Origin: Spirogloea muscicola
Lineage: Eukaryota; Streptophyta; Zygnematophyceae; Spirogloeales; Spirogloeaceae
Direction of reading: 5' to 3'
Assembly (NCBI GenBank): GCA_009602725.1
Contig: WELB01000080.1
Coordinates: 363,410-403,787, forward strand
DNA length: 40,378 bases
In this document: piece by piece, positions 13,101 through 24,219 of the stretch
How positions within the stretch are numbered: position 1 is the first letter of the stretch
Layout of the letters: each line of letters opens with the position of its first letter
The notes under the pieces: model-generated
Seen by the model: only the letters and a program-made list of their open reading frames with translations
Databases searched by the model: none
Told to the model about the DNA's origin: nothing
Position numbers and translations under genes: made by a program

Positions 13101-16100
13101 AGCGTCTCCAACATTCCCTGCATGCTCCTCATCTGCTTAGGTGTGGCTTATCTTGATCCATTGTGGGGTTTGTGGCAGCCTCAAGGACAAATTGCACCCA
13201 TTTATCACAGTCAAGGACAGCGCTAGCATAACTGGAAGGCCAGCGCTTGCTGACTAGTATAAATTTACTTTCTTAACTTACAGAAGTTTTGATGTACGCG
13301 TATTTCAGTAATTATTATTATTTTACACTGGCACAGACCTGGGAAAACAATGTAGGGTACTCCCACATGTCGGCTGCCAGGCCCCAGTTGCCACAGCGGT
13401 ACTCCCGACGCTGCCTGGCCAACAACCTCAGCCCTCCTTGCCTCCAAAGCTCGGACTGCAATGTCCGATGATGTTATTCCACCCTGCACAGGCATCCTTA
13501 GATGGCCAACTGAATGACATGGCATGTGCCAGCAACAGTATGCAGATGAGCATCTAAGCACTGTAGCCACATCATATGGTCTTTTGTTGCAGATCAGGTG
13601 GTACATCATTTTGCGAACTGTAGCAGCAATCTGGTTACCTTGGCTAATATGTATCGTGGCCTGGTGCTTATGCTGCTCACAATTTCCACCAGGCCCAAGC
13701 TCACTTTGGATCCAATCTCCAGGCTGGCATCGCCAGCTGTAGCCCAGGCAACCAACAATCGTCAGCTATGGCATAGGCATATTGGGTAAGCGGTAATGTG
13801 CCACTCTTCTTTGAAACACTCATCGGATGGTGAGAAACATCTATTCAAGAAAGCGACTGTTTACCCTCGACCATAATTGCCACATTGTCAGGATCACCAA
13901 TGCTTCAGTGTGATGTTCGCGTGCAGCAGAATGCAACGTGGAGATGAGATAGAAGAGTAAGCATGCAGAATCTCCTAAGACTGCCCAGGAGGAGGGCTTC
14001 GCGGCAAACATCTGCCAGTGATGAGCTCCCTGGATGTCACAACAAGAACATCCTTCCCCTCCCTGATTGCTCCATCTGCCACCTCCGAAGCTCGCTGGAT
14101 CTCTGCCTTTCTAGCGGCGTCGCCATCAGTAGCAAGGCTCCGTGCATTCACCTGAATTCAGAAAGACAGAATCAGTTGCTCAGTATTATTCAGCTGTTGC
14201 CTTTGTCTTGGAGAGCTTATGCACAGCAGTACTGCATAATTTAGCTACACACCAGCACAGACTGGCAGTCAGAAGATCAGTCCACATGGATCAAGGCTGG
14301 CCTCAACCGTGATCGTGGTGAGGATGGCGCCACAGTGCTTCTGAAGCTGCTGAACCTGTCATGCAAGTAAATTACCAAGCTGAAGTCATTTTGCAAAGGT
14401 ATAGACTCCTAGCAATTTTGGAGAGCACAACTTCAGCAACCAATTAAGGCATTTACAGAGCTTTATATACAGCAGAAAAGCCTGCTGTACTGTAAGGCAG
14501 CTTCCAGCTGCAAGGCTGTAAGTCTTGCCAGGATATGCATGAGTATAGGCAGGGACATGGGTCATGGCCAACCTGGCCCGTAGTTTTAGGGACGTAAGAT
14601 CCAACTACTATAAGTGCACCATTCCTGGATCTGATGTTCAGGTCTCTTGGTGTCAGAGGTGGCCTCATTATGATGCCTAGGCGAGCAGACACAAATGAAG
14701 CTGCTGTCCTACACAAGAAGCTCATGCCCTTCCGCTCTGCCTGCAACACCATGAGTATGACACTCTTTCATAAGTGTCCTATATAATGGAAGGACTTACA
14801 GTACTTATACTTGTATCCGGACTGACAGACTCCAGATCTAGTCATTGGCAGAATCTTAATTAGTTGATGGATAGTCATCAAAGCTGCACTGAGAAGGTGA
14901 AGTGCGGCAGACATCGACCAACGAATACGTGCAGTAGAGAGGCAGTGCAGCTGAGCTCACCTGAAGCATCCCTGCTGAGAAGACCCTCATGTCCTTATCA
15001 CTTGCAGCATTGACGATGCAGGTGCCTCCCTGCAGATGTGGGTGCCAGACGGCTTTCATGGAGCTTCAGGCGACTAGATCAATCAAAACTCAGGAGCTGC
15101 ATAGCTGTATGGGTTCCTTGCCTTTATTGAGACCAAGCGAAGACTTCACAAAGACCAGTGGGTAAGAATGCCTAATAGATATGAAGCCAGCTTGAAAACA
15201 CTTCCTCACCTTCTTCAGAGGGCACAGCTGCTCACAAACTGCTGTTGGGCCTCCTCTGCGGATGGTCTCTATGGAGATGGAGGCAACCTCACTGGCTGCT
15301 ACTGCACCTTGTGTCTTCTCATCCACCCACTGATCAGAGTAGTGGGTAGCGGACGGCCATATGTCATCATCAGTGGTCAAGTTGGGCAGCAAGATGCAAC
15401 ATGGCAATACTCTCAAAAGTTTCCCTAAAGAGTGTGATTTATGGGATGCATTTGGCTGGCCTCTTGCTCACTGCAATTTGCTGCAGCTCATTAAATTGAG
15501 GATGATTGTCATGACGAGGCTCGGCACCTGTCGGAGGTTTGAACTCTTGTACCCAAATGCAGAGTCCTTGGCAAACTCTGTCTGACCAGCTGGCACTAAT
15601 CTGGCACATGCGGAGGTTCAAGTGTATCTTTCAAGCCCTGACCTCAGCACCTTCAGTGACCGCTGTTCAACTACTTTGACTAGCCAAAGATAAAAGGCCT
15701 CCTCATGTATGTAGTGGGCTATAGTTGAAACTAGCAAGCTGTATGATCTGAAGCCAGCAGACTCAAAAATCCGAGCAAGTATTGTATACGATATTAGTGT
15801 GCCCTCAGCTGCCAAGTCATACTGCTGAGCAGCATAGTTATTCAATGCAACCTCATCCTTCAGTCCACGACAACTTGCATTGAGGAGTAGCAGCTCACAA
15901 CCTGTCCCCATCTGCAACGTAATGTACATCGTTGATGGTATATCTCCCACCCTGAAGGAAGAAGGGGCAGATGATGGTGGCATCAACAGTACCCACAACT
16001 GATGCCGCTGCTTCAGCTTCCTGCCAAAGATCAGAAAGAACGCCACTGCTCAGGCCTCGTATTTGGCAGGCTCGGCAGAGCTGGCTCAGGCCTCTATATA

Positions 16101-19100
16101 ACATAACTGGGGAAGCCTTCCTCCGAAGAGTGCAGGTCTTGAATCTGTGGACCTGGGGATAATGACCTCTGAGTGTTGAGTCTCCTCTGAGGACAATGGT
16201 GAAACCTTTTCCTTCGGCAGCCTCCTTCAGGTTCCTGCAGATCTCCTGTGTCAATTCAAAAGCCTGCACGACGACGGCCCGAGTGCAAGCTGAGCTTCTC
16301 GGTGACTTGGAGCATGCACTCTTAGACAATCAGGCAGAGTGGTGGACTGGATGGGCGAGCTCCGCATGCCTGCTTAGTGGGAAGAGATCTGGAATTTGTG
16401 AGGATGAAGAAGCATGCCGGCTTCTTCTCCATCTCACACTTCAGTGCCTCAACACTCCTGCAAACCATTCGGGGCTCCAAATGAGTTGTTGCACTTCTAT
16501 GATGGTGTTACAGCTTTCTAGTAAGGTTGCTCCAATATCCAGCTGGGTGAGTTGGACAGGAACGGGCAGGTTGGCAAAAGCTCATCTCACCACTCCATTA
16601 GAACAGAAACGCCGTGTACTGTCTGAGTGCCAGTGGGGTCGTCGTCCAGGACAACCATTGTCTTGGCTTGGCCTCCCTCCTCTATCTCATGTATCTCTGC
16701 TGCTGGATCTGAGGGCCACTCTGGTGGTAGGCTCTGCAGAGCAGACTCCTTGGAGAGCACCTCATCTTGAGTGTCGCCAGCAAGCTGGTCTAGCGCAGGA
16801 AGGTCATGCTGCTGATGGTCTGGCAATGGGGAAACAGCGGCTGTAGCATCCTTGGCAGTCACCGGAGGCAAGCTTGCTTGGGAGGCACTTGATGGGCTAT
16901 CGGGACTTGCGGCCCCTGAGATGCTGACACCCGTCAGGATCTTAAAGACCTTCTCAGGCACAACAATCACACACCGGCGGTTATGTAAGTGCCTCATATA
17001 AGATTGTATCTAAGCATCCCAACTGGCATGCCCCTTTTGTCGAGGGTTTGAGTTTGAGGATCTTGAAGCCACGGCTATGGGTTGGCTAGCCAGGTCAGTA
17101 ACTCATACAGGGCCTACCTTTGCCACGGCAGCATCATCCTCCCTGCCAAATCCAGCAGCAGAAGCTGCCATTGACAGCCACACGGGGTCCACCACTATTT
17201 TAGCCATGCACCTACATGTGTCTTATGATAAGAGAGAACATATATGTATCTGAAAAGCCTGGTCAACTTCATTTGCTTGACATGCAACGGTAAGTTGCAC
17301 AAACATCTGATCTGTGATCATCAACAGGCACAAACCATCCTCACCAAACAGGAATTGCTGATGAGCAGCAGCAGCAAGAGGAAGAGGCATCCTCTGGCCT
17401 TTAGCTTCTCCCAACACAATACCCTACTCAGGACGTGCATGAAGCAGCCATGAGGGTTGAGTATGCACACAAAAGGAGCGCACCACTCCAAGCAAGTTAC
17501 ACCAGCATACTGTTTGACTTTCATTGAGCTGAACTTTGACGATTTACATGCTGAAGTCACAGAAGCTAATCTTCTTCGGAGCAGCTACATTGTGTGACGA
17601 ATCAGCCCTTACTTTTGTTGTGGGGGGCACAGATGCAGCCACAATCAGTTCCACTTCTTTGGAACATATGACAAGTGATCAACCAAGTACTACTTTCTTT
17701 CACAGGTCTGAAAGTCCTGCAGCATGAGGACTGACAAGAGGCTCATTTTGGGACTTTTGGTCTACCAGGTCTTTCACAAAAATGTCGACTGCTGAACGGG
17801 GGGTGTAGTCGTTGTCTAACATATGAGGCACTTTATTGTTGTACATCCTGCCATAATCCAGCAATCGTTTAGCACAATTTGGACCTCTTTGTAGCAGTCA
17901 CAGCGTTGGGAAAGAGGACTTCCACCCCAGACCACTGACAAACGCCATGTTCGAGGGTGGAGGAGGTCATCATCGTAAACCCCTTTCCGTATTGCCGTCC
18001 ATGAAAAACGATGAGGTTGATTTAAGAGGACTAAGGACCCATGCCTACCATGAGGCGCCAGCAGCAGAGCTGATGACCTTGAATAGCAGCCGGGTATCCA
18101 GCCCTGCTCTTGCGCCCAGGGCCATGGCTTCTGCAGCAACTGCAATGTGGACGCCTGCCAGCAGCTGGTTTACCATCTTAACTGCACTGCACAGTCAGGA
18201 GACTTTCTCAATCTTGACATTTTCACACCCGGCCAAGCCAAGTCGCCCAATACATTTTCATGTCTGAAAGGCGATGGAAATGCTTATTAAGTATGATGCA
18301 GCTAATACCTCCCAGCCCCTGGACCCCCAGGTATGAGGAAGAGATCCTTGCTCAAAGCTGCCAGACCCAAAGAAAACTCGTCAATCAGGGTAAATATATG
18401 GTAAATTGATATGGGGCATAAGACCACGTCACATGTCATTTACCTTTCATCTTAACCTGCTGTAATACCTGCAAAACATGTTCACGCACCTACCAAACTG
18501 ACATGTAATGGCCACAAATGCAAAGCTACTGATGGCTGGTTCAATTACCTCTAAGTACGGGACTTGCAGCACTCAGCGCGGCATTTGACCCAGCTGCCAT
18601 GATCTGCATGCCAGTACATACACAGTGCCTCCATGACGGCACACGATGATGACAGGCAGAGATGAGCGGGCAGCGACAGACAACCATGTTGTCAAAGACA
18701 ACTGACTTCAGCTGATGAGGACCACAATGCAGGACCAGAGAAGCAGTGCAACATACAGGACATTTAAATAGCTTTTGCGTGCTCAGCATGTTGGTAAGCT
18801 CCTGATTGTGTAGTGTGAGAATGCACTGCGAGCAACTATTATGAATGAGCACAGAGTGCGGAGGAAACAGTGTACCGTCAGGGTACCATCAGCTGCACGT
18901 GCCGTACCCCCAGAAACTGGACTGTCAATCAGCATCAGACCGCGTTGCTCATCTGGGAGCACAAGGACAGTAGCAAACTCAACATGGAATCAGATCAGAA
19001 GACCATACTTATTGCTACAGCTAATTAAACTGCTGTTGTGAATACCAATGGCTAACATGAGAACGAGTGCTCCACTGGCTCCCAGTACTCGCAGGCTGCT

Positions 19101-22100
19101 TACCATTGAGCTTCCTTTCTAGAGGCTTGACATAGTCTGGAGATACTGTAGAGCAAAGCATCAGAACTGCTCCTTCCTCGATGGCTGGCAGATGAATAAA
19201 CAAATATGAATAAGTAACACATACCCACGATGCTGCTGGTGAACATCTCTGGACTCTTTACAGATCTTGCAGCATGGTATCTAATGGCCTGATCTGAGAG
19301 AGCTCTCCTGCTGTAAGTCGATGGCAAGAATTGCAGAATTCCATTTCGATTTTGTGAGTAATGAGTAAATAATCTGCATTACAGCAATGATCACCAGCTC
19401 AAAGGTGAGCCTGACGCTACTGAATCATTGTCATACCTGGTACCACCCCTTCGGGCGCCCAGAGGACTTGCTCGACCTGGTCCTCGCTGGTCACCATGAT
19501 GATAACCACTTGGGCGCCTAAGTACAACCACAATAACACTTGTCCCCAGGAACTTCAAAAGAGATACTTGAAGAAGGCTATCACAACTGGGCCTACAATG
19601 TTACTCATGCCCCTGCCTACCTGCCACTCTGACAGGCGATGTATGCACCAGTCCTTAGTATATTTCACCAGACATCACCACAGCCAGACCAGCAATGACA
19701 GAGGTAACTCTGACCTTTCACTGTCATTGCTAAGTTGCTGGCCACCTCTCCTCCTAGAGCTTGAAATTTATCCAGAGCAGGCTTGAAGACCTACACAACA
19801 TAAGGTCACCTCTTGTTACCTGGGCTATCATGAACTCTCAGTGACCACAGCATGTTCAACATTGCGCACTATCACCAGCACAAGAGGAGGCTGGATATGT
19901 ATCAAGAAGCACAATGGATAAGTGAAGTGAAGGGGCTTGTCAAGAATGTGGGTACTGCCAGGTTGACTGCCTAACTTGCCCAGCTGATCGACTAGCAGCT
20001 TAGCGTCAAAGGGCCTAAGTTACCTACATCGAAGCCTCGCGTCCTCAGGCCAGCCTTCAGAAGTGCAGATGCCATGCCAATGCCCATGGCTCCCAGGCCT
20101 ATGAAAGCCACCACAGACTCCACATCTGAAGTACAGCCAGCCAGGGCTTCACTCTGATGCAAGTATTCGGCAACCTGGCTCTCGGATCCTGCACTGGTGG
20201 ACACGTTGACTCCACCGGCCTTCTCCCAAATCTGCACATGCATCACTTGCTTAGTCTTGCTTCCACGAAGCCTTTAGTGCAGCTTGGCTTCGGACTTCGA
20301 TGCATCCTGCTTGCCATGCCAGGTTCTTTGCTGTGAGCACAAAATACTGTCATCATATCCTTATAGTCAGTCATTACAATACCCACCTTGACCACAGCAG
20401 CATCATCCTCCTTACCCAAGCCAGCTGCAGACGCTGTTCAATCAAAACTAATTTGTATTAATCAGGACTCCTACTTGCTGTAAGCTTAGGCTGTAGCACA
20501 TGGTAAATCCATTGGTAGCCTGAGTATGGCATTTGTGACCATATGGCTGGAATGACATTGGAGCTGCGTGACATGCGTTACAGGCCAACACAAAGCCCAA
20601 CTGACCATAATTGCATACATAGTTGCAAGGATACTTGCAGATATCTACATCGTACCAAATAAGAATTGCTGAAGGGCTGTGGACGCAAGCGGGACTGGAA
20701 ACTTCAGCAATCGTGCTTCCTCAGCCACAATGGCCTACATGTCCACCATGTACCACTTGTGCACTTTAGGCAGTTGTGTTGTCAGCCAAGAGGGGCTCAA
20801 GTTGCAAGTGCAAGTCACTGCCAGGAGCTGGCAACTGTGTCGTGAGGGATATATCGAGACATTGCTCATTTTGGTGCAGAAGGTAGCAAATGAATTGCTC
20901 ACGAGGTCCTTGACAAAGATATCTAAAGCTGATCTGGGACTGAAATCGTTGTCCAACATGTACGGAACTCTGTTTTGAAACATCCTGCATATACAGCGTC
21001 ATTTTTGCTGTTTTCAGTGTCCAGTTCCTGACTCGTATCAAGATTGTTGCAGAATGCAGGTATAACTGCGACATGCAGGATATGTACTCCAATGTGCAGC
21101 AATGGCTTCAAAAAGCCATTGTAATACTGTGTAGAAAGTACATGTTTTTGATCATATGTTGTTCAGCAGCATCGCTCATATAGGGACAGAAAAAGTCTCT
21201 GACGCTTGACTGGTCTTACCAGGAGGAACCTGCAGCTGTGCTGATGATGTGGAAGAGGAGTCGGGTATCAAGGCCTGTCTTGGCTCCTAGAGCCATGGCC
21301 TCCGCAGCAGTGGCAATATGTACTCCTGCCAGCAGCTGATTAACCATCTTCACTGCACTGCAGTTTTCAGCATACAAGGCAACATACTCACAAATGCGAC
21401 ATCATGCAAACCTTGCTGCCAACTCAGGCTCAAGAGAATGTCCCAGCATAGAATGCGAATAACAGTCATTTCATTGACCAACACAACTCCCCAGGACCCT
21501 TTATATAGAAAGGAAACATATATACGAACGTTGAATGTTGGTCCTGCCTGTAGTGACGTTCTGTGCAAAGAGCAACTACCATGTCATCTTAGCAGATTGA
21601 CTTATTACAAGCTTACCTGCCGTAGCCTACGCCGCCAGGGATGGTGTACAGATTTTCACTTAAGGCTGGACACAGGCCAAAGGCATGTGTGATCATTGTT
21701 AGCTTCCCACGCCATAACACATATAGCTATACAGGGCTTGTCCACATCTGCAGACCGTGAATGCCAAGAGCACAACATCATTGAGCTCTACTGTGCCGCA
21801 CCTCAACACCCCACTAAGTCTGCATATCAATCTGGACTAGAATATCGGTCTGCTGATAAGAGCACAGAGCAAAGGGTTACAAAATTATGCTAATTGTGAC
21901 ATAGCAGTGGGCTTCAGTATCTCTTACCTTCGAGTATTGGGCCTGCTCTTCGAAGGGCCTCCTCAGATCCCGCAGCCATGATCTGCACGTCAATGACATT
22001 GTCTGATTGTCAGGCTTGTTGCTTTGCATACAGAACACAGACTGCACAAAGAAACAGTAACGCTTCCACACCTCTACATGATGTAGTGATTGTGGTTTCA

Positions 22101-23605
22101 TACATGGAATGAGAGGAAGTGGCTCATAAGCTCATGAAGATAAGTTGTGAAGCTAAACTAATGCAGCACTCTGTAAACGTCGTGACCTACAGTCAGCGTC
22201 CCTTCCGCAGCCTTTGCGACCCCGCCAGAGACTGGGGCATCCACCAGTTCGATATCCCTGCCGCCACCTGATTGATCTCAGTGCCTGCAACTCAGTACCC
22301 TGTGCTGATGGTGATAGTTACATGTATTCCTGGCGTCTCTGACTAGCTTGTAAGATCCTTACCTACGGCGGATGCATTGTGACCTGCCCGTAAAGGCGGG
22401 TAATTAGCTTCTAGCTTGTGCAGATGGCAGATCCAAAAGTGTTGTATGCGATTTGCTAATCGGCGTCTGCTTTACTGAGACTGATGCCTGGAACTGAGTG
22501 GACCTTGGAGGCGCTTGACCAAGGAGCGTACAAACTCCGGTGGCACAGTTGAGCAGATAATGACCACTGACTTGTCCTCAAGGCCTGCGTGAGTCAATTG
22601 GTGTACGCTTGCTTACATAGCAGAATGTCAGGCCAGGCCCAAGGGGCCCAGCAAGTACCAATTAGCCACCAGGTCTTATGTGCAGGCTCAATGCTTATCA
22701 GCACCTTCAAGTAAGACTGCAATTACATGGATAATCCGTAGCAGCGCTAGCAGCGTATAGCTGCCAACATCAGCAAAAAGCAGCAGCAACTGGTCACTCA
22801 TATTCAGCGCCCGGCTACATGAGTAAGCCTTGCTTCATGAAACGGTTGGGGAGACTGACGTTCCATTGATTGCAGGATACCTGAAGCCGCTCCGTCGTTG
22901 CCAAACATTGCCTCCGCCACCTGAACGGCATTGGTCACCATGACAACAAGTGCGGAGGCACCTGCTCCAAGTGCAGGATCTTATGAGCTTCTTAGAGTTG
23001 CATAACCAACTCGTGTGCACTTGATGCTGCTCAAACAAGTCCAATGTCCACACTGCCTTCATCTGCAAGCAGTCAGCGTGACCGCCTGATGTGCAGATGT
23101 TGGAAGCAAAGAGAAAGTTGGAGGACCTGCGGAGACAGCTGATGGTGTGGCCGCAGCACGGCCTCCACTGGCTTCCAGGCGGTCCATCGAGGGCTTGTAT
23201 ACCTGCTTACCCATGGATGGAGCGGCAGCAGGCAGGCTCTGATCAAGTTAGAAATTTGCGGCAGGTTCACGAAGCAGGAGTCAAGTCACCAAATTGAAGC
23301 AGAACCATGAGATACACTGCTAACACATGCAAGATATAAGAGTCTCAGCTGATAGAGGTTTTCAGCACTGGCTGGATACCAAAGCAAGCCCAGCAGAACT
23401 GGGGCACCACAATTGGGGCATAGGCTGGCCCGATTATGCAAGGTGACGGAGGAGCTCTGCGCCGTTCGTGCAGGCAGGCAAGGGGGCTGACATCGAAGCC
23501 GACGACCGTCAAGCCTCGGCGGACGAGGCAGGCGGCCATGCCGCTGCCCATGGCTCCCAGGCCGACGAAGCCGACGTGCCCGCTGGTCCCGCCTGCTGCC
23601 GCCAT
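10111..23605 (-). CDS. Dehydrogenase-dehydrogenase-tetronate kinase-class II aldolase fusion, 43 exons
   Basis: The 43 exons join in frame to 1432 aa, the architecture of the land-plant ketose-bisphosphate aldolase class-II family protein. Domain 1 (about 1-293) and domain 2 (about 334-616) are 3-hydroxyisobutyrate-dehydrogenase-like. Each has a GLGAMG nucleotide loop (15-20; 338-343), a (D)APVSGG or (D)SPVSGG substrate motif and the catalytic Lys in AVKMVNQLL (181; 504). After a Ser/Pro-rich linker, a four-carbon acid sugar kinase (DUF1537) domain opens with LDDDPTGTQ near 717 and continues with GDSTLRGHYPQ, VGSYVPKTTGQ and FPGNVGDADAL. The C-terminal class II aldolase (about 1159-1432) shows GGYAVGAFNVYN, VHLDHASEEE (metal His near 1229), EAELGRLSG, LHGASGL and FNVNTELR. 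Bacterial homologues of the first three domains act on threonate/erythronate. The start is the ATG at 23605, ten codons before the Rossmann strand. One intron (16264-16369) appears to use a GC donor. Confidence 0.95.
10997..11045 (+). repeat. Hairpin repeat family copy inside an intron of the fusion gene
   Basis: Forward-oriented diverged copy (CACTCTTTCTGGGCTGGCTT, then CAGCCCTCGC) within the intron 10779-11078. It is antisense to the host transcript and does not touch either splice site. Confidence 0.6.
17118..23202 (-). repeat. Intragenic tandem duplication of a ten-exon block
   Basis: Block A exons: 23202-23127, 22961-22881, 22584-22504, 22267-22191, 21982-21928, 21665-21617, 21357-21220, 20984-20903, 20734-20656, 20433-20387. 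Block B exons: 19790-19715, 19517-19437, 19184-19104, 18952-18876, 18603-18549, 18357-18309, 18186-18049, 17847-17766, 17423-17345, 17164-17118. Lengths in both blocks are 76, 81, 81, 77, 55, 49, 138, 82, 79 and 47 nt. Every intron position and phase matches, while intron lengths differ. The joining exon 20231-20028 carries the end of copy 1, a linker and the start of copy 2, and its donor (after GGC TTC GAT) matches that of exon 1. Confidence 0.92.
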
Positions 23606-24219
23606 TGCCTCCACCCGCAAGCTCAGCCCAGCGGGCTGGCTTTTCCAGCCCCTCTCCTCAATGGGCGAGCAATTTCTTCTTGGCTCGTGCCAACGTATGA
23701 CTGCCACTGCAGGCGGCTTGACGGCCTCGGCTTAACGAGCTTCAATGCCTTTGCCGTGGCAGTCGCGGCCTCGCAGCAGCCTTTGGGTTGCGCCGCGAGA
23801 GCACTCTCCTTCCCCTCAGTCTGCCTTCAGCTCCGGCACACCTTCCCCCGGCTCCATCGCCAGCTCAGTGGCGTTGGGCAAGGCTCCTGGACTTGGAAGC
23901 CATTGCACTAGAACCCAGTCTGGCCACCCTGCCATTGGTGCACCGTCACACTTCCAGCGAGCGTCGCTGCCCATACTCGCTCGTTAGCTGGTGGCACAAA
24001 GGCCTTGTCGATTTGCCGTCCGGTATTCGGGCATCAGTTTGCGAGCCCCATGTGCCGATTCGTGGTTACTGAGGTCAGCTCAGCGGCAGGGTGATGTACA
24101 TATGTCATTGTGCTTGCCCGTAATGCTTGGCCACTCAGGCCGTCCATCACTCGATCCACACCCCATTCCTCACAACCTGGCTGGCTTTCACAGCCGCTTA
24201 TTCGACGACGGCAGAGTTT
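23606..24219. promoter_or_regulatory. Bidirectional upstream region of the fusion and decarboxylase genes
   Basis: Two genes read away from each other with 614 bp between their chosen ATGs, so both promoters and 5' UTRs must fit here unless there are non-coding first exons. The segment has a good hairpin-repeat copy at 23633-23690, 28 bp before the fusion gene ATG, and a weak match (CTGGCTGGCTTTCACAGCCG) at 24178-24197, about 20 bp before the decarboxylase ATG. No confident TATA or initiator motif was found. Confidence 0.55.
23633..23690 (+). repeat. Hairpin repeat family copy in the divergent promoter
   Basis: Forward copy: GGGCTGGCTTTTCCAGCCCC, then TCTCCTCAATGGGCGAGCAA and TTTCTTCTT. It lies in the 5' UTR or proximal promoter of the fusion gene. 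The fusion-gene frame stays open through it to 23707, so it would become coding if translation began upstream of 23605; I consider that unlikely. Confidence 0.85.

Noticed and set aside
13860-13900. Minus-strand peptide DPDNVAIMVEG as a possible extra exon of the fusion gene
   Set aside because: The flanking exons (14151-14010 and 13736-13639) already join in phase and match the kinase family continuously, so it would be an insertion without support.
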